Below, piece after piece: positions 45,424-54,234 of a stretch of DNA of 64,000 nucleotides (positions are counted from its first letter, which is position 1; every line of letters starts with the position of its first letter). The stretch is taken from assembly GCF_001894825.1 (NCBI RefSeq), contig NZ_BCWY01000038.1:1-64000 (forward strand). Direction: 5' to 3'. The stretch comes from Rhodococcus jostii NBRC 16295. Lineage in GTDB: Bacteria > Actinomycetota > Actinomycetes > Mycobacteriales > Mycobacteriaceae. The notes beneath the pieces were generated by a model. It did no database searches. It was not told the DNA's origin and saw only the letters and a list, made by a program, of their open reading frames with translations. Made by a program: the position numbers and the translations under genes.

Positions 45424-47001
45424 TCAGACCATCTCCTTGACGATATCTCGCTCATCGGGCTTCGCGCTCGACGGGCTCTTCAGCGACGCAGTGATTGCAC
45501 CCGATCGCATTACCAGAATCTTGTTGGACAGCCCGATGATCTCCGGAAGGTTGTCCGACACGAGGATCACGCTTCCGCCTGATTCCGTGAACGAGCGGAC
45601 CAGTTCGTACAGTTCTTCTTTGGCACCGACGTCCAGGCCGCGACACGGATCGTCGAGTACCAGAATCGTGGGCTCCCGTTCGAGGCACCGGCCGAAGACC
45701 ACCTTTTGCTGGTTGCCCCCAGACAGTCGTCCGATCAGCGCGTCCGGGCCTGGCGCCTTGATTCGCAGCCTGGCGATCCAGCGCTCTGTCACGGCGCGAC
45801 TTCTCCGCAGGTTCAGGACTGCGGTGCCGCGGTATCTGAGCTTGTCGAGCACCGTGAGCGTCAGGTTCTTCTCGACGCTGTGCGACAGGATGACGCCTTC
45901 GGTGGTCCGCTCCGCGGGAACATACTGGATTCCCTGGCTGATCGCGTGGGAGATAGAGCCATTCCGTAGGGGCACGCCCGCGATCTCGATGGCTCCCCGG
46001 TCCGACTTCTGGATACCCGCCACGGCACGTGCGAGATCGGATTTCCCGGAGCCGAGCACGCCGGCCAGTCCAATGATCTCTCCCTGGCGAAGTTGGAATT
46101 CCACATCCCGGAATCGTCCCGCGCTCGCGAGACCGGAGACGTCGAGAACCACCGGACCGAGGGTGTCCCGTTGGGCAGCCTCTTTGTAGTACTCGATATC
46201 CCGCTTGCGGCCGACCATCAACTCGTGCAACTGATCGTCCGTGGTCTCGGAGATCGGCAACTGTGCGATCAGGGAGCCGTCTCGGAGTACCGCAACGTCG
46301 TCGCAGAGCGCCTGAAGATCCGATAGTCGATGCGAAACGAGCACGAAGGTGGCGCGATCTCGCCACCTTCGCACGTTGTCGAAGAGGAGATCCGTTTCCA
46401 CGGCCGACAGAGCGCTGGTCGGCTCGTCCAGGAGGATGATCGGATGTGCATCGTGCGCAGCCGTGGTCGCGAAGGCTTTGCCGATCTCCACCAGCTGCCT
46501 CTGCCCGAAGGAAAGGTTCTGGGTTGCCACGGTGGGATCGACTTCCACACCGAGATCGTGAAGCACCTTCGCAGACTCGTCGATCATCCGGCGGCGACGC
46601 AGAATCCCGTGGTGGATGAATCGCTTCTCCCGCCCGAGGAACATGTTTTCGTATACCGGTAGCGAGGGGATGAGCCCTTGTTCCTGAAAGACAGTCGCAA
46701 CGCCGTGCTCGGCGGCCTCGAGCGGATGCCCATAGCCCACGACCGAGCCGGCGATTTCGAGAGTGCCGCTGTCAGGTCGGTTCGTTCCGTTGATAATCGA
46801 CAGAATCGTCGACTTTCCGGCTCCATTCTCGCCGACGAGTCCCAGAACTGTGTTGCGACGTACGCTGAGGTCGACGTTGTCGACTGCTGTGAACGATCCA
46901 TACCTCTTGGTAATTCCGGACATCCGGAGAGCAAGAGTCCCAGGAGCGTCGTGCGTCGAATCGAGCGAGTCGGAAAGGGTCCGACTGAGTGGTGATTCCA
47001 C
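45424..47001 (-). CDS. Sugar-type ABC transporter ATP-binding protein (RbsA/MglA family)
   Basis: A 525-residue protein with two ATPase domains. The first has Walker A GENGAGKST (about 56), a Q-loop TVFQEQGLIPSLPVYENMFLGRE, signature LSFGQRQLVE and Walker B IILLDEPTSAL. The second half has a modified Walker A (GVLGSGKSDLARAV), RLSGGNQQK and ILVLDDPCRGLDVG, as is usual for CUT2 ATPases, in which the second site is degenerate. GTG at 47001 is used as start, preceded by AAGGAGG. It lies 10 nt after the binding-protein gene and 2 nt before the permease. Confidence 0.92.
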   Translation of the reverse strand: MESPLSRTLSDSLDSTHDAPGTLALRMSGITKRYGSFTAVDNVDLSVRRNTVLGLVGENGAGKSTILSIINGTNRPDSGTLEIAGSVVGYGHPLEAAEHGVATVFQEQGLIPSLPVYENMFLGREKRFIHHGILRRRRMIDESAKVLHDLGVEVDPTVATQNLSFGQRQLVEIGKAFATTAAHDAHPIILLDEPTSALSAVETDLLFDNVRRWRDRATFVLVSHRLSDLQALCDDVAVLRDGSLIAQLPISETTDDQLHELMVGRKRDIEYYKEAAQRDTLGPVVLDVSGLASAGRFRDVEFQLRQGEIIGLAGVLGSGKSDLARAVAGIQKSDRGAIEIAGVPLRNGSISHAISQGIQYVPAERTTEGVILSHSVEKNLTLTVLDKLRYRGTAVLNLRRSRAVTERWIARLRIKAPGPDALIGRLSGGNQQKVVFGRCLEREPTILVLDDPCRGLDVGAKEELYELVRSFTESGGSVILVSDNLPEIIGLSNKILVMRSGAITASLKSPSSAKPDERDIVKEMV

Positions 47002-47011
47002 GGTTCCTCCT

Positions 47012-48319
47012 TCAGGACTTGAAAGGGCCGGATTTGTAACGATCCGCGTATTCTGCTGCTACTCGGTCGAACTCGGCCTCAGCACCCGGCTCCGAGTACG
47101 CGCCGTTGAGGGAACGACCGGCCTTGTCGATACCCCGCCAGTGCAGTTCCGGATCGATAGGAATCATCAGGTTCTGGGGATCCCAGTCTCTCGGATTCAG
47201 TGTGCGACTCATCTTCGCGACGTCATAGGGAAGTCGGCCTCGGTAGACCTTGTCGTATGCAGCTTCCGCGTTCTCATGGGTGATCAGGGTCGATTCCTGG
47301 TACATCATCCGCTCCGGCAGTGCGGGTTTCCACCCGTTGAGCGCATCGAAAACCGCCACCGCCGAGTAGGCCGCCAGGTGCGGCGGAACGGACATGTGGG
47401 TGACCGCCATATTGGGGCCGGTCATGATCTTCTGCAGGTTCTCCTTGTTGCCGTCGATACCGGAGACCTTGACGTGCCGCATGTTCCGCTCCTCGAGCAC
47501 ACTGAGGACACCGTTGGCTTGTGCGTCACTCTGAGCGAACACCGCAACCATGTCCGGATACGCAGTGACCATGTTCAGCATCACGGATCGCGACTTCTCG
47601 CGATCCCACTCTCCGTACAGTCCGCCGACAAGTTCGATTCCGGGGTTTTCGGCAACGGCGCGAGCCAGCCCCGCACTCCGGTAGAGATCGGGTGTCGAGC
47701 CCCTCAGACCGGCGATATGCACGACCTTTCCCGCGTTACCGATCTGCCGGAAGAGTTCGGTCGCCACCTCGTACGCGATCTTCTCCGAGGGCGGCGTGAC
47801 GTGGGTGACCAAGAAGTCCCCCACGTCGCTCGGAGTCAGCCACGGCTGGATTTCCCACGAAGGCACCCAGTAGGTCTGATTTTCTTGGATGGTCCGGGCC
47901 ATCGCTGGAACGATCCCGGCGGTCGCGGGTGCCCCGATCAGCATCCGGCTACCGGTCGCCTTCACGGTCTGCAGTTGTCCGACCTGCTTTGCAGGATCGT
48001 TGTCGTGGTAGAACTGGCGGGCGTTGCACTGCAACGCCTCCGTGGCTGCCTCGTATCCAGCGTTCCAGCTGTTCCAGTAGTCGTTGGTGAGACCGTAGAT
48101 CTGTTGCGAGATTCGCCCGGTCTGAAGATCGACGCCGGTCGCCGACTGGATCGTACCGCTCGTGGCGGCCGACTCCCGAGTACAGGCGGCGAGAAGGGGA
48201 GCAGCCGCAATGCCCGCGCCTGCCAAGGTCGCGAGCTTCAGAAATGACCGTCGGGCAAGAGGATCCCTGAGACCCGATGCCGCGTTGACGAGCTTCTGCT
48301 CGTCGGAGACCCTACGCAT
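47012..48319 (-). CDS. Sugar-type substrate-binding protein, Tat-type lipoprotein
   Basis: A 435-residue periplasmic binding protein of the LacI/RbsB-like fold (type 1). The N-terminus has a twin-arginine signal (RRSFLKLATLAG) and a lipobox (APLLAAC, Cys about 46), so it is exported folded and then lipidated. The binding domain contains IGAPATAGIVPAMARTIQEN, VVHIAGLRGSTPDLYRSAGLARAV and FAQSDAQANGVLSVLEE. The start overlaps the glycoside hydrolase stop by 8 nt. The mature chain is longer than typical RbsB proteins, which fits a larger or unusual ligand. Confidence 0.89.
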   Translation of the reverse strand: MRRVSDEQKLVNAASGLRDPLARRSFLKLATLAGAGIAAAPLLAACTRESAATSGTIQSATGVDLQTGRISQQIYGLTNDYWNSWNAGYEAATEALQCNARQFYHDNDPAKQVGQLQTVKATGSRMLIGAPATAGIVPAMARTIQENQTYWVPSWEIQPWLTPSDVGDFLVTHVTPPSEKIAYEVATELFRQIGNAGKVVHIAGLRGSTPDLYRSAGLARAVAENPGIELVGGLYGEWDREKSRSVMLNMVTAYPDMVAVFAQSDAQANGVLSVLEERNMRHVKVSGIDGNKENLQKIMTGPNMAVTHMSVPPHLAAYSAVAVFDALNGWKPALPERMMYQESTLITHENAEAAYDKVYRGRLPYDVAKMSRTLNPRDWDPQNLMIPIDPELHWRGIDKAGRSLNGAYSEPGAEAEFDRVAAEYADRYKSGPFKS

Positions 48320-49484
48320 CGGACATCCTTACCGCCGCGTCGTAGATGGTCCCATTGAACGCGCGGACCCGGTTGACGAGATCGCCGTAAGGCTCGTCCT
48401 CATGGTCTTTCAGTCCCCAGCCACGGGCGTCGTTCTCGATATATCCGCACCAGTGCCAGCCAACCAGCCACGGCTCGCCGAGCACGCGGCCGAGACTCTG
48501 GACATAGTCGTCACCACGTGCCGCATGATCGGGGAATGCGGTGCGATCCGGGTTCAGCACAGTGGGGGCACAGTTCCCGATGTCCGCGATGAGGACGGGC
48601 TTGTCGATGCCGGCGGACCACCTCGCGAGGTCGTTGCGCATGACATCGTGGTTCTGGCGCTCATCCGTGAAGTACTGAATCGACAGGACGTCGATGAACG
48701 GCCGCGCGGCGTCGAGGACCGGCTGCGGAATACCTTTGTTTCCGTTATATCTGTCGCCCAGAATCAGGTGATTCGGGTCGTGCGCTTTGATGTGACGGGT
48801 CACCGTCTCGTAGTACTTGTGCGCGACCTGATACAGCCGTTCGTCGCGCTCCCGGGGACCGAGGCCCTGCAACGACGGGAAATCACTTCCGGACGCATGG
48901 GGTAGCCAAGCCGGGATGTCCACCATGAAGTATCCGAGCAACTTCTCGTTGTCGGCCTGGTCGAAGCACACCCGGCGTGCCTGGTACTCGACGAAGTCTT
49001 CCCATTCGGACGAGAAGACGTCCGGATGGATCGGGTTGCCGTTCCAGTCCTCGATCTGCGCCACCCGCAAGTTCTGCACGAAGGGCATCCCCGCGGTCTC
49101 GTGGTCCGCCGCGCTGAATCCCTGTGAGTGCTGCAAGTCGAAGGTTTTGTTCCAGTCGGTGATCAGCTCCCCACCACCGCTGACCCACTGTTGTGTCCAT
49201 CCGAGAGTGTTGAAGCCCCACTCCCTCAGATCGTGTACAACGCCTTCTCGGATCCAGGTCTCGCGGTCGCCGTACTTCTCCCGCCAGATGTGTGCGTTGT
49301 AATGGTGCTTGAGGTCTGTGTCCTCCGCGTGATTGACACCTGCCGAGAGGAATCCCTTCCCCGCCGGGTCGATGAACCACCATCGACCGTTGATCCTCTC
49401 GACTCGGAAGAATCCTGTGGCCCTCGAGGAGACCTCGGTGGTACCGCCCCACCGATTGAGACGCCTAGGCGCACGTGCACTCAT
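48312..49484 (-). CDS. Glycoside hydrolase, TIM-barrel type
   Basis: A 390-residue protein, from ATG 49484 with AAGGA upstream, that resembles agarase-like and family 2/5-like glycoside hydrolases (RINGRWWFIDPAGKGFLSAGVNHAE, LREWGFNTLGWTQQWV, KYYETVTRHIKAHDPNHLILGDRYNG, VLIADIGN, LVGWHWCGYIENDARGWG). There is no signal peptide, so it acts in the cytoplasm on an imported glycoside. It is the first gene of the sugar-importer operon, and control should come from the 447-nt low-GC region upstream. The exact family and substrate cannot be fixed from sequence alone. Confidence 0.8.
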   Translation of the reverse strand: MSARAPRRLNRWGGTTEVSSRATGFFRVERINGRWWFIDPAGKGFLSAGVNHAEDTDLKHHYNAHIWREKYGDRETWIREGVVHDLREWGFNTLGWTQQWVSGGGELITDWNKTFDLQHSQGFSAADHETAGMPFVQNLRVAQIEDWNGNPIHPDVFSSEWEDFVEYQARRVCFDQADNEKLLGYFMVDIPAWLPHASGSDFPSLQGLGPRERDERLYQVAHKYYETVTRHIKAHDPNHLILGDRYNGNKGIPQPVLDAARPFIDVLSIQYFTDERQNHDVMRNDLARWSAGIDKPVLIADIGNCAPTVLNPDRTAFPDHAARGDDYVQSLGRVLGEPWLVGWHWCGYIENDARGWGLKDHEDEPYGDLVNRVRAFNGTIYDAAVRMSDA

Positions 49485-49931
49485 GTTGTTCCTTTTCTGG
49501 TGATCCAATTTGCCGGACCTCGACGAAGCGCAGAATTACTCGAGACGTTTACTCTCGGCGAGGTCCGTTCTGGGAGAATTGGGTAATCCCCAACATTGCG
49601 ATGCGTGCAAGAGTGCTACGTCACAGGTGAATTGTCAACGGCCAATCGAGAATGGACGCGAAAGTGTCCGATACACGGGAATCGTAGGCATTAATTGGGC
49701 ACCTCACCTGCATAGATACCGCAACTGGCCGATCAGAAGAGATATTCAGAATACCCATTCAGATGCACTAATCAGAATCACCGTTCAGGGCGTGAACCAA
49801 ATTCCGAAAAAGGAACTTCTCCATTTCCTCTTCAGCCGCACACACCATTTGACATCAGGGAAATCCGCCAAGGAAACTGAGACTGGTCGCCGATGAAGAG
49901 GATCCTGTCCGAGCCGATCCGGATTACGCGT
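49485..49931. other. Intergenic region, lower GC, no gene recognised
   Basis: About 450 nt between the glycoside hydrolase start and the TetR stop, clearly poorer in GC than its surroundings. A good -35 (TTGACA, minus strand, about 49638-49643) may serve the sugar operon, but no strong -10 follows. A 128-codon plus-strand frame (49510-49896) has no ribosome site, atypical codon use and no recognisable domain, so I do not call it a gene. The low GC may mark transferred DNA or an extended regulatory region. Confidence 0.55.
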
Positions 49932-50507
49932 TCACCACGACGACAGGATCGAATCGACAAGGTCACGTAGCTCGTGCCTGCTCGTGCCAAGTTTCGCCTG
50001 AACGGCCATCCCCTGGACCACGGTCGATACGTAGAAGGCAGCCCTCGCCGGCGTCATGCTCGGAGGCAGCGGCCCCTGGCGCATCGTCTCGGCGAACCGC
50101 ACTTCGAGCGAAGACATGGTCCGATCGCGGCTTCGAATCAGTTCCAGCCGAACATCGTTCGACTCCGGCGAGCACGACTGTGCGGAATTGGTTTCGAGAC
50201 ACCCTGGAGGTGTGCTGAGATCTGTGTGCAGATCGGCCAACCCATAGAGCAGCTTCTCGACAATTCTCCGCGGTGTGGGTTCGGCCAACGCATCGTCGCG
50301 GAAGGCAAGATACTTCTGCTGGTAGCGTTCGACCGCGCGCGTGAACAGATCTTCTTTGCTGTCGAACACGCGATAGAAACTGGCGCGGTTCAATCCAGTC
50401 GCACAGAGGAGTTCGGCGAGAGAAGCGCCTTCGTATCCACGGAGCCAGAACAAGCGCAGAGCCCCGTCGAGTGCACGGTCCTCGTCAAATCCCCGCGGCG
50501 CGCCCAT
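49932..50507 (-). CDS. TetR family transcriptional regulator
   Basis: A 191-residue TetR protein. The N-terminal helix-turn-helix is ALRLFWLRGYEGASLAELLCATGLNRASFYRVFDSKEDLF (about 14-54). The C-terminal ligand domain is short of known signatures, although a TPPGCLETNSAQ stretch resembles the subgroup that controls reductases and hydrolases. ATG 50507 is used; longer starts exist but no clear Shine-Dalgarno favours them. A perfect palindrome about 90 nt upstream is a likely autoregulatory operator. It lies downstream of the hydroxyquinol operon and next to the sugar operon and may control either. Confidence 0.85.
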   Translation of the reverse strand: MGAPRGFDEDRALDGALRLFWLRGYEGASLAELLCATGLNRASFYRVFDSKEDLFTRAVERYQQKYLAFRDDALAEPTPRRIVEKLLYGLADLHTDLSTPPGCLETNSAQSCSPESNDVRLELIRSRDRTMSSLEVRFAETMRQGPLPPSMTPARAAFYVSTVVQGMAVQAKLGTSRHELRDLVDSILSSW

Positions 50508-50593
50508 CAGAAGACCCACATGGTTGCTGCGACACACGCGGTTCGACTGACCAGCAGGGACATCGGTATCTCCAGAGAAGGACGCCACAACAC

Positions 50594-50611
50594 GACTAGT
50601 ACGTTCTAGTC
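50594..50611. promoter_or_regulatory. Palindromic operator candidate for the TetR gene
   Basis: GACTAG-TACGTT-CTAGTC is a perfect 6+6 inverted repeat; a third GACTAG half-site lies at 50617-50622. It is 87 nt upstream of the TetR start codon, in the expected promoter zone. Confidence 0.6.
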
Positions 50612-50677
50612 CAGAAGACTAGATGTTTGGACGGGGCTCGGTCAAGGTCGCCGGAACGCCGATGTCGAACCGGCGAA

Positions 50678-50730
50678 CCGACTTCGGCGGCAGATCACCG
50701 ATCAGCCGGTTGATCCGCCGCCGAAGCGGG
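50678..50730. terminator. Hairpin terminator after the hydroxyquinol operon
   Basis: A 19-nt arm (50678-50696, around CTTCGGCGGCAGATC) faces GATCCGCCGCCGAAGCGGG (50712-50730) with two mismatches and a 15-nt loop. It lies 45 nt past the last SDR stop codon, between that operon and the TetR promoter. Confidence 0.6.
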
Positions 50731-50774
50731 CTACTCCTCCAACATCGACACAGCCAGAGCGCGACGCGACGCCG

Positions 50775-51572
50775 TCACACGCTGCGCATCGTTCCACCGT
50801 CGATTGCGTACTCGGCTCCGATGATGGAGGGGCACCGATCAGACACCAGAAAGCCGACGAGCTCCGCCACTTCAGTGGTCTTGGCCACGTCTCCCAGCGG
50901 AACTCCGCCGAAGAGGCCCATCAGTTCCGCTTTCCCGTCATCCAGAGAGTCTGCGAAGTTTTGTGACATCTCCGTCTCGACGATCCCCGGCGCGATGCTG
51001 TTGACCCGGACTCCGTACGGTGCCACCTCGACTGCGAGCGCCTTACTGTATGCGGTCAGCGCCGCCTTGCTCGTCGCGTACGGCACGGAGGCGCCGAGGG
51101 CGAATCTCCTTTGGATGGAACTGATGTGGACAACTGCACCAGAGCCCTGGCTCTTCATGGCGGGAATGAGCTCTCGGTCCACCCGGACCGCCGCCATCAG
51201 GTTCGTTTCCAACGCAACGCCCCAGTCGTGTTCCCCCATGGACAGAACTCCCTCGTCCGACAAGGTCGCCGCACCGGCCGAGTGGACGACGATGTCGATA
51301 CCACCCAGCCGGTCCAGCACTGCGTGTGACACGCGCTCGGCTTCGGCGGGTTGCGTGAGGTCACCGATGACGAGGTCCGGAAGCGATGGGTTCTGCGGGG
51401 GCTGAGAGCGGGCCACCGTCGCCACTCGTGCGCCGCGTTCACGCAGATAGTGCGAGATCGCGGCCCCGATACCCCGTGAACCTCCGGTGACGAGGACACG
51501 CTTTCCGTCGAACTCGCCGTCAGGCACCGACTCGGGTGCGATGCCCCGGGCCCCGTTGTCCGATGAGGACAT
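50775..51572 (-). CDS. SDR family oxidoreductase
   Basis: A 265-residue short-chain dehydrogenase from ATG 51572 (AAGGAG upstream). The cofactor motif is TGGSRGIG (about 29-36), NAG is replaced by HSAGAA, and the catalytic Ser-Tyr-Lys is seen as HISSIQ and YATSKAA. The VNSIAPGIVETEM segment is typical of classical SDRs. It is the last gene of the ring-cleavage operon (terminator just after). It may oxidise an alcohol side chain of the aromatic or glycoside substrate before ring cleavage. A cofactor preference is not clear from the sequence. Confidence 0.88.
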   Translation of the reverse strand: MSSSDNGARGIAPESVPDGEFDGKRVLVTGGSRGIGAAISHYLRERGARVATVARSQPPQNPSLPDLVIGDLTQPAEAERVSHAVLDRLGGIDIVVHSAGAATLSDEGVLSMGEHDWGVALETNLMAAVRVDRELIPAMKSQGSGAVVHISSIQRRFALGASVPYATSKAALTAYSKALAVEVAPYGVRVNSIAPGIVETEMSQNFADSLDDGKAELMGLFGGVPLGDVAKTTEVAELVGFLVSDRCPSIIGAEYAIDGGTMRSV

Positions 51573-51634
51573 GAATACTCCTTTTCCACGTGCGCCCGAG
51601 GGTGCGCGATCAGACGCACCACTGGCCGTACTAC

Positions 51635-52519
51635 TTACGCCGGTACCTCTTTGAGGAACAGCTGGACGGACTCGAGGAACTCGGCAGGTCGCTCCTCCGG
51701 GAGCCAGTGACCGCACTTCGGCACCACTACGCCGTGCACGTTCTCGGCCACTGCCTCCATGGAGCTGACACACAGATCCCGAATGCTGTTCTCGCCGCCG
51801 AGTGCGAGGACCGGGATGGTCAGCTTGGTCTTCGACAGCTCGGCATTGTCGATACCGTCCTGGTAGAAGGCCCTGTAGAGCTCGAGCCGCAGACCGCCCG
51901 GGCCCGAGTAGCTACGAGCATAGACGTCGATGTCCTCGTCGGTGATGCCGTCGAGGTTGTACATCTGCATGCGGTAGAACCACCGGAGGTACTCGCGTTC
52001 TTTGCCACTGATCAGCATTTCGGCCACGTGGCTGGCTGCGTGGAACGACAAGTGCCACAGTCGAAGCTCGTCGCGCTGATCCATGAAGTACTCGATGCCC
52101 TTGTCCCCTGCGACGCCCTTGAGCGCCATCTCGCAGAAGACGAGGCTGCGGACCTCGTCGCGGTGAGTCGCCGCGTATGCGTAGGCAACGGCGGCGCCGT
52201 GGTCATGGCCTGCGACGTGGACGGGGCCCAACTCGAGCTTCTCCACGAGTTGGTGGATGTCCTGAGCCACAGTCTTCTTGTCGTACCCCGACAGCGGCTT
52301 TTCGGGGACGCCGGAGTCGCCCAGACCCCGCAGATCGGGAACGATGACCGTGTAGTGATCGGCCAGCTGAGACATGACCTTGCGCCACATGTACCACGTC
52401 GAACCCCAACCGTGCAGGAGCACCAGCGGCGGTCCGTCGCCTCCGCGAACGTAGTGCAACCGGACCTCGTCGAGGTCGATCATGTGGTGTGCGAATCGTG
52501 GGTCCAGTTCGTATGGCAT
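51635..52519 (-). CDS. Alpha/beta hydrolase, epoxide hydrolase-like
   Basis: A 294-residue alpha/beta hydrolase from ATG 52519 (AAAGGA upstream). HGWGSTWYMW gives the oxyanion motif, AGHDHGAAVA the nucleophile elbow with Asp (about 103), and CGHWLPEE the catalytic His. The cap has LRWFYRMQMYN. It is a paralogue of the 43360-44367 protein (similar QDIHQLVEKL/EDIHVLIEQL, GGENSIRDL/GGSYADADN and GHWLPEE/GHHLPEE stretches). The Asp nucleophile suggests epoxide hydrolysis or dehalogenation. It lies between two SDR genes in the hydroxyquinol operon, so it should act upstream of ring cleavage. Confidence 0.87.
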   Translation of the reverse strand: MPYELDPRFAHHMIDLDEVRLHYVRGGDGPPLVLLHGWGSTWYMWRKVMSQLADHYTVIVPDLRGLGDSGVPEKPLSGYDKKTVAQDIHQLVEKLELGPVHVAGHDHGAAVAYAYAATHRDEVRSLVFCEMALKGVAGDKGIEYFMDQRDELRLWHLSFHAASHVAEMLISGKEREYLRWFYRMQMYNLDGITDEDIDVYARSYSGPGGLRLELYRAFYQDGIDNAELSKTKLTIPVLALGGENSIRDLCVSSMEAVAENVHGVVVPKCGHWLPEERPAEFLESVQLFLKEVPA

Positions 52520-52545
52520 GGTGATTCCTTTGAGGAGAGTGTGTT

Positions 52546-53373
52546 TCAGCGGAACAACACGCCACCGTTGACGTCGATGGACGCCCCGGTGACATAACGT
52601 GCTTCGTCGGATGTGAGGAACAGAACGGCGTTGGCGATGTCGACGGGATCGGCCGAACGCCCCAGCGGGATGTGGGCGTACTCCTGATCGCGGAACTCTT
52701 CGAAAGTGATCGATCTCTTGGCGGCCTCCTCGGCCAGCGCCTGTCGGTGCAGATCGGTGTTTGTCATACCCGGCGCGACGGTGTTGACGGTGATGCCGTC
52801 TCCCGCGACCTCGGCGGCAAGGGATTGCGCCAGGACGATAATTGCTGCCTTCGAGGCGCAGTAGGCCGAGAACAGTGCCTGGCCGACGCGTCCCCAGAAG
52901 GAGGCGATCAACACGATTCGTCCGTGGCCCTGCCCCTTGAGCACCGGCAACGCGGCCTTGGCGAACAGGAATGGTCCTGTGACATTGATGGCGAAGACCC
53001 GGTTCCATTCGGCCTCGGACAGCGTCACGACGTCTGCGGGGTTGTTCACGACGCCGGCAGCGATGACGACGCTGTCGAACGCGCCGAACTGTGCGGTTGT
53101 CTCGGATACGACACGTTCGCAGTCTGCGAGCGAGGTGATGTCGGCGACGGTGCCGACCACGGTGACGGAGGGGTACTCGGCCGCCAGAGTGGCCGCCGTT
53201 TCGGTGACGCCCGGGTCGATGTCGGCGATGACGACGTTCGATCCCTCCTGAGCGAGGCGCTCCGCGGTGGACTTCCCGATCCCTTTCGATCCCCCGACGA
53301 CGATGGAAGTGTGACCGTTGAAGCGGGCCGTGGCGGACGGCTTCAACTCGTGTGCGGCCGCATCAAGCGACAT
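52546..53373 (-). CDS. SDR family oxidoreductase
   Basis: A 275-residue classical SDR. The cofactor motif is VGGSKGIGKS (about 26-35) with an acidic residue later in VVIADIDPG, which favours NAD. NAG is replaced by AAGVVNN, and the catalytic residues lie in LIASFW and YCASKAA. VNTVAPGMTNTDL follows, and the C-terminus is DVNGGVLFR. It precedes the epoxide-hydrolase-like gene by 26 nt. It is one of three SDRs in the operon, so a series of oxidations on one substrate is likely. Confidence 0.89.
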   Translation of the reverse strand: MSLDAAAHELKPSATARFNGHTSIVVGGSKGIGKSTAERLAQEGSNVVIADIDPGVTETAATLAAEYPSVTVVGTVADITSLADCERVVSETTAQFGAFDSVVIAAGVVNNPADVVTLSEAEWNRVFAINVTGPFLFAKAALPVLKGQGHGRIVLIASFWGRVGQALFSAYCASKAAIIVLAQSLAAEVAGDGITVNTVAPGMTNTDLHRQALAEEAAKRSITFEEFRDQEYAHIPLGRSADPVDIANAVLFLTSDEARYVTGASIDVNGGVLFR

Positions 53374-53433
53374 TGTCGAACTCCTCTGGTGTGAATTGCA
53401 TATTCGAAATTTGGTCCTCGGCGCGGCTCTGTA

Positions 53434-54231
53434 TCACAGGATGCTGCCGATCGAGCCACCGTCGACGCCGTACACACTCGACGTGACATAGGAAGCCAAG
53501 TCCGAGGCGAGGAACACCACGACGTTGGCTACCTCGGCGGGCGTGCCGATCCTCGCCAACGGGAGATGCCGTGACTTCATCTCGGCCTCGATGGATTCTG
53601 TTCGGTCGACGCCGTGCACTGCCGCGAACGTGTCTGCGAGTCCGCCTTCGCGCTCCCACATCGGTGACATGATCGCGCCGGGTGCCACCGCGTTGACCCG
53701 GATGTCGGGTCCTTCAGCCTTCGCCAACGAGGTCGTGAGAGACAGGATCGCTGCTTTCGATGCTGCATAGTCGGGACCGCCGATGATGGGCTGCCGACCG
53801 AGGTCGGAGGCATTGTTGACGATTACCCCGCTCCCGGCGGCACGCATGAGTGGAAGTACATATGAGATCGCACGAACCTGGCTCATGAAGTTCAGTTCCA
53901 TGGTGTTGATCCAGTCGGCGTCGGAGAGCGTGTCGAAGACACCGAGACTGCCGGCTCCCACGTTGTTGAACAGCACATCGACCTGGTTTCCGAACGGTTG
54001 CAATACCTCGTCGAATCCGCTCTTCACGCCGCTCGTACTCGCGAGGTCCGCGACGGCGTGGTGCACCTCGGTCCGGTCGAGTTCGTCTGACAGTGCCTTC
54101 AATCCGGTTTCGTCGCGGTCGACCAATGCCAGGCGCGCTCCCTCGGCGGCAAAGGATCTCGCGGCTGCGGCTCCGATACCTGATGCGGCGCCGGTGATCA
54201 GAACGATCTTGCCGCTGAGCCCAGTATCCAT
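53434..54231 (-). CDS. SDR family oxidoreductase
   Basis: A 265-residue classical SDR with TGAASGIG (about 14-21), an acidic LVDRDE for NAD binding, NNVGAG in place of NNAG, VNNASDLG as the Ser segment and YAASKAA as the Tyr-Lys segment. VNAVAPGAIMSPM and the C-terminal YGVDGGSIG are typical. It follows the NTF2-like gene by 3 nt. It is likely to work with the NTF2-like protein and the other SDRs on an aromatic or cyclic intermediate that feeds the hydroxyquinol dioxygenase. Confidence 0.89.
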   Translation of the reverse strand: MDTGLSGKIVLITGAASGIGAAAARSFAAEGARLALVDRDETGLKALSDELDRTEVHHAVADLASTSGVKSGFDEVLQPFGNQVDVLFNNVGAGSLGVFDTLSDADWINTMELNFMSQVRAISYVLPLMRAAGSGVIVNNASDLGRQPIIGGPDYAASKAAILSLTTSLAKAEGPDIRVNAVAPGAIMSPMWEREGGLADTFAAVHGVDRTESIEAEMKSRHLPLARIGTPAEVANVVVFLASDLASYVTSSVYGVDGGSIGSIL

Positions 54232-54234
54232 TTC

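Noticed and set aside
49540-49575. Possible LacI-type operator (GAGTAAACGTCTC)
   Set aside because: The symmetry is poor beyond the central ACGT and the site has no partner; not supported.
49510-49896. 128-codon plus-strand frame between GH and TetR genes
   Set aside because: No Shine-Dalgarno, no recognisable domain, and codon use unlike the neighbours.
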